64,000 nucleotides of DNA from JBEBSD01 sp040394475 (GTDB lineage: Bacteria > Bacteroidota > Bacteroidia > Cytophagales > Spirosomataceae). Both the position numbers and the translations under genes were made by a program. Where the stretch lies: NCBI GenBank assembly GCA_040394475.1, contig JBEBSD010000013.1, positions 39,716 through 103,715 of the forward strand, in the 5' to 3' direction. Shown here piece after piece: positions 8,794-18,014 of the stretch; the stretch's first letter is position 1; the number at the start of each line of letters is the position of its first letter. Under the pieces are notes generated by a model. The model had not been told where the DNA came from, did not search any database, and saw only the letters and a list, made by a program, of their open reading frames with translations.

Positions 8794-11163
8794 ATGAATC
8801 TCCGGGGAACAGGATTTTGGAAGAAAAACGGGAGCCTATGGCTGCTGGCGATAGCTGTGCCGATTTGCATAGCAAGTATCATTGTCTATTCTTTCCGTAA
8901 TGAAAACACAATCAATAATACGGCAAACTTGAAATTACCAAAGGAAGTAAGTTTCAACTTTCACATCAGGCCTATCCTGTCGGACCGCTGCTTTGCCTGC
9001 CACGGCCCCGACAACAATAAACGGGAAGCCAACCTTCAGCTGGACCTTCCCGAATCGGCCTATGCTGCCTTAAAGGACAGCCCCGGGATACACGGTATCG
9101 TACCGGGCGATCCGAAAGCCAGTGCCATCTACCAGCGGATTATCACGGAGGACGAATCGCTGCGCATGCCGCCCGTATCGTCCAATCTGGTCCTGAGCGA
9201 CTATGAAATCAGCCTTATCGAAAAATGGATCCGGCAAGGCGCCGAATATGAGAAGCACTGGGCATTTATCCCCCCCGAAAAAGCAGCCGTACCAAAGCCG
9301 GATGGCAACGAATGGGCCCGGAATGAGATCGACTATTTTACCCTGGAAAAAATGAAGACGAAAGGGCTTACCCCCAATGAGGAAGTAAACCAGGAAACGT
9401 TATTGCGCAGGGTTGCCATTGACCTTACCGGACTGCCGCCTGATCCCGAACAATTGGACCGGTTTCTGAAGGACAAGGCAGCAGGCGCCTACGAAAGAGC
9501 CGTGGATCGGTTGTTGGCCGCACCGTCCTACGGGGAAAAAATGGCCTTGCACTGGCTGGACGTCGCCCGGTATGCGGACTCGTACGGTTACCAGGACGAC
9601 CAGTGGCGAACCCAATGGCCCTGGCGCGACTGGGTGATCCACGCGTTTAACGAGAACATGCCTTATAGCAAGTTTTTGGTCTGGCAGCTTGCCGGCGATA
9701 TGCTGCCCGATGCGACCAAAGAGCAAATACTGGCTACCGGCTTTGGCCGTAACCATAAAATCACCGAAGAACAAGGGGCCATTGATGAAGAGTACCGGTC
9801 TACCTATGTACTGGACAGAACCAATACGTTCAGCAAAGGCATTCTCGGGATCACTATGGAATGCGCACAGTGCCATGACCACAAATACGATCCGGTCACC
9901 CAAAAGAATTACTTTCAGTTGTATGCCTTTTTCAACAATACGCCCGATAAAGGACTGACCATAGATAATTCCTTGAGATCCAGGCCGGCGACGTTCCCTT
10001 CCCTGGAAATTAACCGGGAAGACCTGTCCGGGCTGCTCCGCTTTGTCAACTATTCCGATACCTCCCACCTGGCCGTATCGGTAATGAGTGAAAGGGAAGA
10101 AAGAAGAAAAACATACGTGCTGGACCGCGGCCTGTACGATGCCCCCGGGGAAGAGGTGGCCCCTTCTACGCCGGAGGCTATCCTTCCTCTGGATACCACC
10201 CGGTACCCGCGTAACCGGCTGGGGCTGGCGGAGTGGACCGTAAGCCGGGAAAATCCGCTGACCGCCCGCGTGCTGGTCAACCAGCTCTGGGGAAAAGTGT
10301 TCGGCAAAGGACTGGTGGCAACCGCCGGGGATTTCGGAAACCAGGGAGAGCTCCCCTCCCACCCCGAGCTCCTGGATTGGCTGGCCGTAGACTTCATGGA
10401 GCACGGATGGGATATCAAGCGCCTGATGCGGCAATTCGTTACCTCAGCTACTTATCGGCAATCGGCCCGCGTAACTCCGGAAAAACTGGCCAGGGACCCG
10501 GATAACACGTACCTGTCGCACGCCTCCCGCTTGCGCATGCCTGCTGAGCTCATCCGCGATTATGTGCTTGCAACCAGCGGGGTACTGTCCAGGCAAATCG
10601 GCGGGCCCAGTAGCAAGCCCTATCAGCCGGATGGTATCTGGGAAGTGACCAGCTCCGGCCGCGGAAACCTGAAACGGTATGTGCAGGACCACGGAACGGA
10701 CCTTTACCGGAGGGGGATGTATACCTTTATCAAGCTTACGGTACCGCCGCCCAATATGCTGATTTTTGATGCCAGCAATCGCGACCAATGCGAGGTAACG
10801 CGGTTGCGGACCAACACTCCCCTTCAGGCGCTCGTGATGATGAACGACCCGATCGTGCTGGAAGCCTCCCGCGTGCTGGCCGGGAAACTCTTGCTCCGGA
10901 CGGGCCTGACGCCGGAAGACCGCGTCGCACTGGCTTTTCGACAGGTCCTTTGCCGGCAACCGGAACAAAAGGAAACCGAAGTATTGCAGGCCTATTACGA
11001 AAAAGAGAAAGAACGCTTTCAACAGTCGCCCGGAACCGCAGCTGCCTTTCTGAAAGTGGGCGAATACCCGCAATCAAAGGAAATTGACCCTGTACTCCAG
11101 GCCTCGTTGATGTCGGTCGTCCATTTCCTGTATAACCTGGAAGAAACTATTACTAAAAACTGA
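8794..11163 (+). CDS. PSD1/DUF1549/DUF1553 cytochrome-domain protein
   Basis: Protein of 789 aa of the planctomycete-type cytochrome family, probably membrane-anchored by its N-terminal hydrophobic segment (about 14-35) and facing the periplasm. A PSCyt1-type domain carries the heme motif CFACH (66-70) with M125 in LRMPPV as likely distal ligand. DUF1549 (about 175-380) starts DYFTLEKMKTKGLTPN and holds a second CxxCH, CAQCH at 357-361, followed by DHKYDP. DUF1553 (about 490-770) contains WTVSRENPLTARVLVNQLWG. The LamG-like insert of larger relatives is missing. The biochemical role of the family is unknown; DUF1501 partners are the rule, and one follows 10 bp downstream. Confidence 0.88.
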   Translation: MNLRGTGFWKKNGSLWLLAIAVPICIASIIVYSFRNENTINNTANLKLPKEVSFNFHIRPILSDRCFACHGPDNNKREANLQLDLPESAYAALKDSPGIHGIVPGDPKASAIYQRIITEDESLRMPPVSSNLVLSDYEISLIEKWIRQGAEYEKHWAFIPPEKAAVPKPDGNEWARNEIDYFTLEKMKTKGLTPNEEVNQETLLRRVAIDLTGLPPDPEQLDRFLKDKAAGAYERAVDRLLAAPSYGEKMALHWLDVARYADSYGYQDDQWRTQWPWRDWVIHAFNENMPYSKFLVWQLAGDMLPDATKEQILATGFGRNHKITEEQGAIDEEYRSTYVLDRTNTFSKGILGITMECAQCHDHKYDPVTQKNYFQLYAFFNNTPDKGLTIDNSLRSRPATFPSLEINREDLSGLLRFVNYSDTSHLAVSVMSEREERRKTYVLDRGLYDAPGEEVAPSTPEAILPLDTTRYPRNRLGLAEWTVSRENPLTARVLVNQLWGKVFGKGLVATAGDFGNQGELPSHPELLDWLAVDFMEHGWDIKRLMRQFVTSATYRQSARVTPEKLARDPDNTYLSHASRLRMPAELIRDYVLATSGVLSRQIGGPSSKPYQPDGIWEVTSSGRGNLKRYVQDHGTDLYRRGMYTFIKLTVPPPNMLIFDASNRDQCEVTRLRTNTPLQALVMMNDPIVLEASRVLAGKLLLRTGLTPEDRVALAFRQVLCRQPEQKETEVLQAYYEKEKERFQQSPGTAAAFLKVGEYPQSKEIDPVLQASLMSVVHFLYNLEETITKN

Positions 11164-11173
11164 TCATTCGGAT

Positions 11174-12628
11174 ATGGATACATTATTAAAAGAAATTGGC
11201 CTGACGATTAACCGCCGCCAGTTTTTCTCCCGTATGAGTACCGGGATCGGGGGCATGGCGCTGGGATCACTGCTGGTCCCCGACCTGTTTGCCCCGAAAA
11301 CGGAGGCGGACCTGGCGCCGGCGCCGGGCCTGCCCCATTTTGCCCCGAAAGCAAAGCGGATCATCTACCTTTTCCAAAGCGGCGCCCCCTCCCAGCTGGA
11401 ATCATTTGACTACAAACCGCTGCTGCGGAAAATGATGGGAGAAGACTTACCGGAATCTGTCAGAGGCGGACAGCGCCTCACCGGGATGACTGCCGGACAA
11501 GACCGGTTCCCGTTGGTGGGTTCCTACTATGATTTTCAGCAGTACGGACAAGCGCGGGCATGGGTAAGTGATCTTTTCCCCCATACTGCCGGCGTGGTAG
11601 ACGACATCTGCATTATAAAGTCCCTTTATACAGAAGCAATCAACCATGACCCCGCAATCACCTTTTTCCAGACCGGCGCCCAGCAGGGGAACCGGCCAAG
11701 TATGGGAGCCTGGATGAGCTATGGGCTGGGAAGCGAAAACCAAAACCTTCCCGCTTTTTGTGTGCTGGTATCCAAAGGCAAAGGAAACGGGCAGGGTGTT
11801 TACGCAAAATTGTGGAGCAATGGTTTCCTGGATTCCATCCATCAAGGAGTCCAGTTCATGCCAGGAGTAGATCCCGTATTGTACCTGGGCAACCCGCCGG
11901 GGACCGACGGCCAGAGCCGGAAGCAGCTGTTGGAAGGTCTTGAAAAGATCAACCAGCTGCAGTATGAAAAAACAGGGGACCCGGAAATTATCGCTAAAAT
12001 CCGCCAATACGAAATGGCCTACCGGATGCAGACCTCCGTCCCCGAGGTCACGGATTTATCCCATGAACCCGATCACATTATTAAACTGTACGGGCCCGAC
12101 TGCCTCGTACCGGGAACATACGCAGCCAATTGCCTGCTTGCAAGAAAACTAGCGGAAAACGGCGTTCGTTTTATCCAGTTGTATCATCAGGGCTGGGACC
12201 AGCATGGGAATCTGCCCAAGGAAATGGCCGGCCAGGCCAAGGATGTTGACCAGGCCTCCGCCGCATTGGTGCAGGACCTTAAACAGCGGGGCATGCTGGA
12301 AGATACGCTGCTGGTCTGGGGAGGCGAGTTCGGAAGGACCAACTATTGCCAGGGAAAACTGGAATATGACCAGTACGGCAGAGACCATCATCCCCGTGCC
12401 TTTAGTATGTGGCTGACGGGAGGCGGCGTAAAAACAGGTATCGTTTATGGTGAAACGGACGATTTCGGTTACAATATCACCAGGCACCCTGTCCATGTGC
12501 ACGACTTTCATGCCACCTTGCTGCACCTGATGGGACTAGACCACGAAAAGCTGGTTTATAAACATCAGGGGCGCCGTTACCGCCTGACCGACGTGGAGGG
12601 GCACATCGTCAAAGGCATCTTGTCGTAA
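11174..12628 (+). CDS. DUF1501 protein, Tat-exported, sulfatase/phosphatase-like fold
   Basis: Protein of 484 aa encoded 10 bp after the PSD1 gene and almost certainly its partner. The N-terminus has a twin-arginine signal (R14-R15 in INRRQFFSRMS, then GIGGMALGSLLVPDLFAP), so it is exported folded. The body matches DUF1501: IYLFQSGAPSQLESFDYKP, a central MGAWMSYGLGSENQNLP, then YHQGWDQHG, LVWGGEFGRTN and GRDHHPRAFSMWLTGGG. DUF1501 is related to the alkaline phosphatase/sulfatase superfamily, but the typical sulfatase formylglycine motif (C/S-x-P-x-R) is not seen. No reaction is known for the family. Confidence 0.88.
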   Translation: MDTLLKEIGLTINRRQFFSRMSTGIGGMALGSLLVPDLFAPKTEADLAPAPGLPHFAPKAKRIIYLFQSGAPSQLESFDYKPLLRKMMGEDLPESVRGGQRLTGMTAGQDRFPLVGSYYDFQQYGQARAWVSDLFPHTAGVVDDICIIKSLYTEAINHDPAITFFQTGAQQGNRPSMGAWMSYGLGSENQNLPAFCVLVSKGKGNGQGVYAKLWSNGFLDSIHQGVQFMPGVDPVLYLGNPPGTDGQSRKQLLEGLEKINQLQYEKTGDPEIIAKIRQYEMAYRMQTSVPEVTDLSHEPDHIIKLYGPDCLVPGTYAANCLLARKLAENGVRFIQLYHQGWDQHGNLPKEMAGQAKDVDQASAALVQDLKQRGMLEDTLLVWGGEFGRTNYCQGKLEYDQYGRDHHPRAFSMWLTGGGVKTGIVYGETDDFGYNITRHPVHVHDFHATLLHLMGLDHEKLVYKHQGRRYRLTDVEGHIVKGILS

Positions 12629-12684
12629 GGGATCCGGCAATAGGTGTATAAAAGGTTATCAGCTTTCGGCAGTCAGCTATCAGC

Positions 12685-12726
12685 GGGGCCGCCTAGGTGG
12701 GGCCGCCCAGGTGGGGCCGCCCAGGC
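12685..12726. repeat. Three tandem copies of a 14-bp GC-rich unit
   Basis: Three head-to-tail copies of GGGGCCGCCYAGGY (12685-12698, 12699-12712, 12713-12726), differing only at the ninth and last bases. They lie in the 214-bp gap between the DUF1501 gene and the membrane cytochrome gene. An open frame runs through the repeat from a GTG at 12711 into the next gene, but the repeat does not look like its coding sequence. Confidence 0.8.
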
Positions 12727-12842
12727 GCTTATTCATCGATGGCGGGCGGCGTACCGCTTTGTATGCAATCCTTTTTCTGAAGGCTGATTGCTTATGGCTA
12801 TTTCATCTGTGTTATTACACGAAAAAAACATTTTTTATCCAA

Positions 12843-14996
12843 ATGAAATTTTTAAAAGGGGCCGCCTATAACCTGCTGGTCGGCTTAAATGTCTTTATCC
12901 TGTTTTTCCTGTTTTTTGAACAAAGAATAGAAGTACCTCCCTTGCTGCTGGTAGCGGGCCGCATGCATCCCCTTGTCCTGCATTTTCCCCTTGTGATCCT
13001 GATCCTTGCCTGTGTCCTGGAGTTCTTCAGCCCGCAGCTTCCCCTGGAAGAAAAGCCCCTGAAATGGCTCATATGGCTGTTGTTGTTTACAGGTGCGTTG
13101 TCATCGTCGGTAACGGTCGCTTTCGGACTCCTCCTCTCCAGAGAAGAAGGCTATTCGGGCAGCTTGATGGAAGGCCACAAATGGGCCGGCGTAGCGGTAT
13201 GCTTTTTGGCCTGCCTGCTTTGGCTCTTTTATAAAAAACTCCCCAGGAGGCCCCTGCTCTCGTTGATGGGGCTGGTCCTGGCTGTCGTGATCGGAGCCGG
13301 CCACCTGGGCGCTTCTCTTACTCACGGGGAAGATTTTGTTCTGGCTCCCCTCAGGACTTCTACCGCCTATGCACCTGACCTGTCTGATGCCGTAGTATAC
13401 GCCGACCTGGTTGCACCCATCCTGCAAAACAAGTGTTTGGCATGCCATAATATCGATAAATCCAAAGGCGGGCTGGTCATGACAGACACTGTTTCGCTGG
13501 CGGCCGGCGGAGAATCCGGGAAACTGGTGCTTGCTGGAAATTCAGGTGAGAGCCTTTTGATCGAACGGTTGTTGCTGGATATTGACCATAAGCACCGCAT
13601 GCCGCCCAAAGGCAAGCCCCAACTTACCGAAGCAGAGATTGCATTGGTCCGGGCCTGGATAGATGAGGGGGCAAGCTTTTCAGCACGGCTGACGAACAGC
13701 GCCCCGTCGGAGCGGCTCCGTGAACTGGCGGGCGCTGTTTACGGTCCCGGTCCGGCTGAGACCTTTGATTTCCCTGCAGCCGACAAATCGCTGATCGCCC
13801 AGTTGAACAACAGCTATCGGTTAGTAGCCCCTATTGCCCTTCACGCCCCCGCGCTGGATGTCAGATTTTTCGGGCGGAAATTCTTTCAAAAAAGCGCCTT
13901 GGCAGAACTGGAGCCGATACGCAATCAGCTCGTTCATTTAAACCTGGGCGGCATGACCGTAGGTGATAATGAAATGGGGACTGTCGCTTCTTTCCCGAAC
14001 CTCCGTCAGCTAGACCTCAGCAACACGGAAGTGACCGACAGCGGGCTGGTGACGTTAATGGGCCTGGAAAAACTGGAGTTCCTTTTTTTGACGGGGACGG
14101 ATGTCAGTAAAAACGGGTTGGAAAAATTACTTGCTTTGCCGCGCCTTAAAGAGGTGTATGTATGGAACACCCGGGTGACACCCGACGAAGCCAAAAATCT
14201 CACACAGGCACACGCAGGGATCCGGATCGAAACAGGGGCCTCCGGTGCGGATACTACGCTCCTACAGCTTAATCCATTGCTTATGCTCCCTGAAAATTCG
14301 TTTTTCAGGGAGCCGTTCCAACTGAGCTTTGACCACCCCATCCACCAGACGGGAATCCGCTATACACTGGATGGTGCAGATCCGGATACAATCAACGGGA
14401 CAGTCTACCAGGGGCCGTTCCTTGTTCAGGCAAATACCCGGGTAAGGGCGAGGGCCTCCAAGGAAGGGTGGCTGGACAGCGATATCGTTGAGAAGTATTT
14501 CCAGCATACGTCCTTTCTTCCGGATACTTTTTCATTGCTAACCGCCCCGCACCCGCTCCATAAAGGGCGTGGCACCACGTCGTTATTCGACCTCCGGGAA
14601 GGGAATACCGATATCCGGTACATCAGCGACGGGAACTGGCTGGGGTATTTCGACAGCGATTTTAGCGTAGAGCTTATATTTGAAAAGCCCGTTACCCTGA
14701 GTGAAGTGACGTTGAGTACACTGACAAGCACCGGCCTGAAAGCGTTTCCTCCGGGGATAGTAACGGTTTGGACAATGGACGAGGCAGGCCAACCTGTGAG
14801 CCTGGCCCGGCTGTCCCCCGCGCCGCCGGACAAAAACAACAAGATACAGCACAACAGAATTGATTGCTCAATCAACTACCGAAAGCCCGTTTCGTACCTC
14901 AAAATTGTCGCGACACCATTAAAGAAGATGCCCGCCTGGCATAAGGAGGCCGGTCAACCCGCCTGGCTTTTTATTGATGAAATCCTTTTGAACTAA
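12843..14996 (+). CDS. Membrane c-type cytochrome with LRR, hexosaminidase-C-like and discoidin-like domains
   Basis: Protein of 717 aa, third member of the PSD1/DUF1501 group. Five hydrophobic segments in residues 5-160 resemble DUF2231 (HPLVLHFPLVILILACVLEF; WIWLLLFTGALSSSV). A PSCyt1-like domain follows with CLACH at 198-202 and M253 in HRMPPKG. Leucine-rich repeats come next (LRQLDLSNTEVTDSGLVTL; LEFLFLTGTDVSKNGLEKL), then a CHB_HEX_C-like fold (GIRYTLDGADPDTINGTVY) and a C-terminal discoidin-like beta region (DIRYISDGNWLGYFDSDF). The ATG at 12843 is chosen because it starts the first membrane span; a GTG at 12711 would add 44 atypical residues. It likely relays electrons or senses glycan at the membrane; the function is not established. 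Confidence 0.82.
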   Translation: MKFLKGAAYNLLVGLNVFILFFLFFEQRIEVPPLLLVAGRMHPLVLHFPLVILILACVLEFFSPQLPLEEKPLKWLIWLLLFTGALSSSVTVAFGLLLSREEGYSGSLMEGHKWAGVAVCFLACLLWLFYKKLPRRPLLSLMGLVLAVVIGAGHLGASLTHGEDFVLAPLRTSTAYAPDLSDAVVYADLVAPILQNKCLACHNIDKSKGGLVMTDTVSLAAGGESGKLVLAGNSGESLLIERLLLDIDHKHRMPPKGKPQLTEAEIALVRAWIDEGASFSARLTNSAPSERLRELAGAVYGPGPAETFDFPAADKSLIAQLNNSYRLVAPIALHAPALDVRFFGRKFFQKSALAELEPIRNQLVHLNLGGMTVGDNEMGTVASFPNLRQLDLSNTEVTDSGLVTLMGLEKLEFLFLTGTDVSKNGLEKLLALPRLKEVYVWNTRVTPDEAKNLTQAHAGIRIETGASGADTTLLQLNPLLMLPENSFFREPFQLSFDHPIHQTGIRYTLDGADPDTINGTVYQGPFLVQANTRVRARASKEGWLDSDIVEKYFQHTSFLPDTFSLLTAPHPLHKGRGTTSLFDLREGNTDIRYISDGNWLGYFDSDFSVELIFEKPVTLSEVTLSTLTSTGLKAFPPGIVTVWTMDEAGQPVSLARLSPAPPDKNNKIQHNRIDCSINYRKPVSYLKIVATPLKKMPAWHKEAGQPAWLFIDEILLN

Positions 14997-15061
14997 GGAA
15001 CATGCTGACCACCGACTTCCGGGATTTGTCCAAAAAATAAATCCGGCACTCCGCTGATCCG

Positions 15062-16117
15062 TTACGCTCTCAACGAGGCCATATCGATCACAAAACGATA
15101 GTGCACGTCGCCCTTCAGCAAGCGTTCATACGCCTCATTGATATCCTGAATACTGATCAGCTCGATGTCTGCGGTGAGGTTGTGCGCTCCGCAGAAATCG
15201 AGCATTTCCTGCGTTTCACCGATGCTGCCGATCGTAGAGCCGGCCAAACTTTTCCGCCCCGGGATCAGGCTGAAGGCTTGTACCGGCAATGGTTTTTCGG
15301 GGGCGCCGACAAGCACAAGAACGCCGTCTGTTTGCAGCAAACTCATATACATATTGATGTTATGATCCGCTGAAACGCAATCCAGGACAAAATGCAACGT
15401 GTTCCGGTAGCTTTTCATTTGCTGCGCATCGGTCGACAACACCACTTCATCCGCGCCTAAACGACGGGCATCTTCAAATTTGGACGTCGAGGTCGTGAAC
15501 ACCACCACATGCGCTCCCAATGCCTTTGCCAGCTTGATCCCCATGTGGCCCAATCCCCCGATTCCTACGATTCCCACCTTTTTTCCAGGTCCCACCTGCC
15601 AATGCTTCAAAGGCGACCAGGTAGTCACTCCTGCACATAAAAGCGGGGCCGCAGCAGCCAGATCCAGATTTTCCGGGATCCGCAAAACATAATTTTCGTC
15701 TACGACAATCCGTTCCGAATAGCCGCCGTATGTTTGTCCGCCCAGGAATGAATCCGGGTCGTTGTAGGTGAGCGTGTTGCCGTTATCGCAGTACTGTTCC
15801 AATCCCTCCCTGCAGTGTTCGCATTCCCGGCAGGAATCGACCATGCAACCAACAGCCGCTTTATCTCCGATCTTAAATTTCTGTACATGACCTCCCACGG
15901 CGACAATTCTTCCCACAATTTCGTGCCCCGGCACGACGGGGTAGGTCGTACCCAGCCATTCATTTCTCACGACATGCAGATCGGAGTGGCATACCCCGCA
16001 ATACAAAATTTCAATTTCGACATCATGTGCCGTAGCCAGACGCCGTTTGATGTCCAGCGGCATCATCGGCGCATCCGATGCCCGGGCGCCATATGCTCTC
16101 GCGTTTTTAGTTTCCAT
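15062..16117 (-). CDS. Zinc-dependent NAD(P)-linked alcohol dehydrogenase (YahK/CAD type)
   Basis: Medium-chain alcohol dehydrogenase of 351 aa, likely a cytosolic NADPH aldehyde reductase. The catalytic zinc site is shown by CGVCHSDLHVV and VPGHEIVGRI. The structural zinc lobe is intact (CMVDSCRECEHCREGLEQYC), in contrast to the dehydrogenase at 54428. The nucleotide-binding fold carries GIGGLGHMGIKLAKALGAHV. This pattern matches the YahK/cinnamyl-alcohol dehydrogenase group. It is convergent with the cytochrome gene (65 bp between the stops) and seems a single-gene unit; the substrate is unknown. Confidence 0.9.
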   Translation of the reverse strand: METKNARAYGARASDAPMMPLDIKRRLATAHDVEIEILYCGVCHSDLHVVRNEWLGTTYPVVPGHEIVGRIVAVGGHVQKFKIGDKAAVGCMVDSCRECEHCREGLEQYCDNGNTLTYNDPDSFLGGQTYGGYSERIVVDENYVLRIPENLDLAAAAPLLCAGVTTWSPLKHWQVGPGKKVGIVGIGGLGHMGIKLAKALGAHVVVFTTSTSKFEDARRLGADEVVLSTDAQQMKSYRNTLHFVLDCVSADHNINMYMSLLQTDGVLVLVGAPEKPLPVQAFSLIPGRKSLAGSTIGSIGETQEMLDFCGAHNLTADIELISIQDINEAYERLLKGDVHYRFVIDMASLRA

Positions 16118-16467
16118 ATTTTTAGTTCTCGTTTTGTTAGTTGCAATGTAAGGAAGAAATCGGTAAAAAAAGGTGTGAGGGACTCGTGTTGTGTCATGAG
16201 TAAATTTTCGGGTATATCACCGGATGTCATCGCGCGGCGGACCGTGAGCTCAGCATGACATACTACCTGAAATTCCATCGTTGACATGACACTACCCGTC
16301 ACACAACTATACGTGCTGTAATTTCGTTAAACTTAAGAAGCCGATCGGGGAGATACTGGCAAGCAGGCATCCCGCGCCGCCGGATTCGGGATTTGCCGAT
16401 AGCCCTGTACCGATTTTCCCAAAAAGCGAAAACACGAAATAACGAAAACAAAAAACACTTCATTAAT
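16118..16467. other. 350-bp divergent intergenic region
   Basis: This gap separates the dehydrogenase start (minus strand) from the DUF4251 lipoprotein start (plus strand) and must hold both promoters. An 8-bp inverted pair GTGTCATG (16191-16198) and CATGACAC (16285-16292) is visible, but its arms are 86 bp apart, so it is weak evidence for an operator. I see no credible small gene and no clear TAnnTTTG box. Confidence 0.4.
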
Positions 16468-16953
16468 ATGAAAACGTTCTCCGGATTGCTGGGACTGGCA
16501 CTCGTTTGGCTATTCCTTGCATGCTCCACCTCAAAGCCCCTGGTTAGTTACAGTCCACAGGAAATTAATACGGCGCTGGACAATCAGTCTTATCAGTTTC
16601 AGGCGCAGTTTATGCAGCCGGCCTCCGGAAGAATGCGTAATATTACCGGATCCGGGCATTTTCTGAAAGTAACGTCCGATAAGGTCTCGGCGAATTTGCC
16701 CTATTTCGGGAGAGCGTACGCCGCACCGATAGGCGGTGATGCAGGGATCAAATTCGAATCGGACAACTTTACGTACGACGTCAGCACAAAAAGCAAAGGC
16801 GAAAGGGTGATTTCCATCAAACTGAGTGGTTCCCCAGAGGTACGCGAGCTCCATTTGACCGTCTTTACCGACGGGAGCGCCGACCTGAGGGTAACCCCCA
16901 CCAACAAACAATTTATTACTTACCGGGGAGAAATAACCCCGATGGCCGACTAA
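16468..16953 (+). CDS. DUF4251 lipoprotein
   Basis: Small lipoprotein of 161 aa. The signal peptide ends in the lipobox LFLACS with the lipidated cysteine at residue 19. The rest is a beta-rich DUF4251 domain: NITGSGHFLKVTSDKVSANL, LPYFGRAYAAPIGGDAGIKF and a C-terminal LRVTPTNKQFITYRGEI. The ATG at 16468 is chosen because it begins the signal peptide; an in-frame ATG at 16393 would put 25 polar residues in front. DUF4251 proteins are widespread in Bacteroidota and of unknown function. It seems to be a one-gene unit that ends at the hairpin at 16993. Confidence 0.85.
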   Translation: MKTFSGLLGLALVWLFLACSTSKPLVSYSPQEINTALDNQSYQFQAQFMQPASGRMRNITGSGHFLKVTSDKVSANLPYFGRAYAAPIGGDAGIKFESDNFTYDVSTKSKGERVISIKLSGSPEVRELHLTVFTDGSADLRVTPTNKQFITYRGEITPMAD

Positions 16954-16992
16954 GCTGTGGGCAGAGTTTCTTACGTAAGGAGATGATTTCAA

Positions 16993-17037
16993 TAGCCACT
17001 CATTCACGAATGATAGTCATTCGTGAATGAGTGGCTA
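16993..17037. terminator. Perfect 21-bp hairpin, probable bidirectional terminator
   Basis: Two exactly complementary 21-nt arms (16993-17013 and 17017-17037) flank a 3-nt loop TAG. The hairpin sits between the convergent stops of the DUF4251 gene (16953) and the DUF4249 gene (17040). No long T-run follows on either strand, so termination by hairpin strength alone is inferred. The perfect symmetry and position make a bidirectional terminator the simplest reading. Confidence 0.7.
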
Positions 17038-17039
17038 CC

Positions 17040-18014
17040 CTACAGCTCCACATCCAGTACCCCGGTCGTATAGGCCCCGAAACAGCCCAGCCCGCCTTCT
17101 ATGTTAGAAGGGATCAGCGTGGGCTCCACAAACGGGTTATCGTTATCGGCGTTGTTGTAAGCATAGTAGAAGCGGTAGTAATTCTCATCAAGGTTCCTTA
17201 CTTCATAGTGTATCCGGGCGATCGTAGGGTGGGAAAAAAATGCCGGCTCCCCGGGACCTGAAGGGTTAACATGGTACCCGTACAGACTCAATTCATATCG
17301 GGGCGACCGGAAAGTGGTCCCATCCAGGTTGCGATCGCTAACTAGTATCCCGCGCACATCGTGCTGCAGGATGTGTTGCCTATAGTGGTAATTTGTATCC
17401 GGTTCTCCCGCGGGAGGATCCGGATTGTAGACCGCCTCCCTGATGGTTGCGTACCCGAATACCGAATAGTAGTTTTTGATGCCGGGTGGGTCGTCCCACC
17501 GGAATTGTAAACGGAACCTCCTGGCACCCGGATTGTCGGAAACCGGCAGACTGTCCAGTTCATAGTCCCGTGGAGCGATTACCTCCCGGGGGACCACACA
17601 ACTGGCGGTTACAGACCGCACGCCGTCGGAAACAGACAGCCGGTATTTTTTCCCGGCTTCAATGGGAAAACGCCCGCTGTCCACGGTGTAGGTGAAGGTG
17701 GAATCGACGTACGGGATCGCGATCTCCTTCTCCCCGTCGGAAAGCACCACCGATGCACGCGCAATGAAAGTGGGCGAGTAGGACGCCGGTCCGAACAATG
17801 GCTGCGACTCGGTGACGACTACCCGGATTACGTCCGATTGGGGCGAGAGGAGGCATTCCACTACAAGCTTGGATGTTGACGTCGGCAAGCGGCTCCTGTC
17901 CAGGTCATCGACCAGTGTTTCACAGCCCATGAGCCACAGGGAACAAAAGAATGCCGGCAGGGCTATTAGCGCGCTTGTCTTACCGGAGAGGAAATAAGGC
18001 AGGATCCGTTTCAT
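17040..18014 (-). CDS. DUF4249 lipoprotein, partner of the TonB receptor
   Basis: Lipoprotein of 324 aa with lipidated cysteine at residue 31 (LMGCETLVDD). The body is beta-rich and matches DUF4249: LVVECLLSPQSDVIRVVVTE, ARASVVLSDGEKEIAIPYV, then YRLSVSDGVRSVTASCVVP. Its start overlaps the stop of the TonB-dependent receptor gene by one base, so the two are translationally coupled. Families of this type are regularly encoded next to TonB receptors and probably act as surface or periplasmic accessory proteins, like a SusD-type partner with a different fold. The ligand is unknown. Confidence 0.88.
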   Translation of the reverse strand: MKRILPYFLSGKTSALIALPAFFCSLWLMGCETLVDDLDRSRLPTSTSKLVVECLLSPQSDVIRVVVTESQPLFGPASYSPTFIARASVVLSDGEKEIAIPYVDSTFTYTVDSGRFPIEAGKKYRLSVSDGVRSVTASCVVPREVIAPRDYELDSLPVSDNPGARRFRLQFRWDDPPGIKNYYSVFGYATIREAVYNPDPPAGEPDTNYHYRQHILQHDVRGILVSDRNLDGTTFRSPRYELSLYGYHVNPSGPGEPAFFSHPTIARIHYEVRNLDENYYRFYYAYNNADNDNPFVEPTLIPSNIEGGLGCFGAYTTGVLDVEL

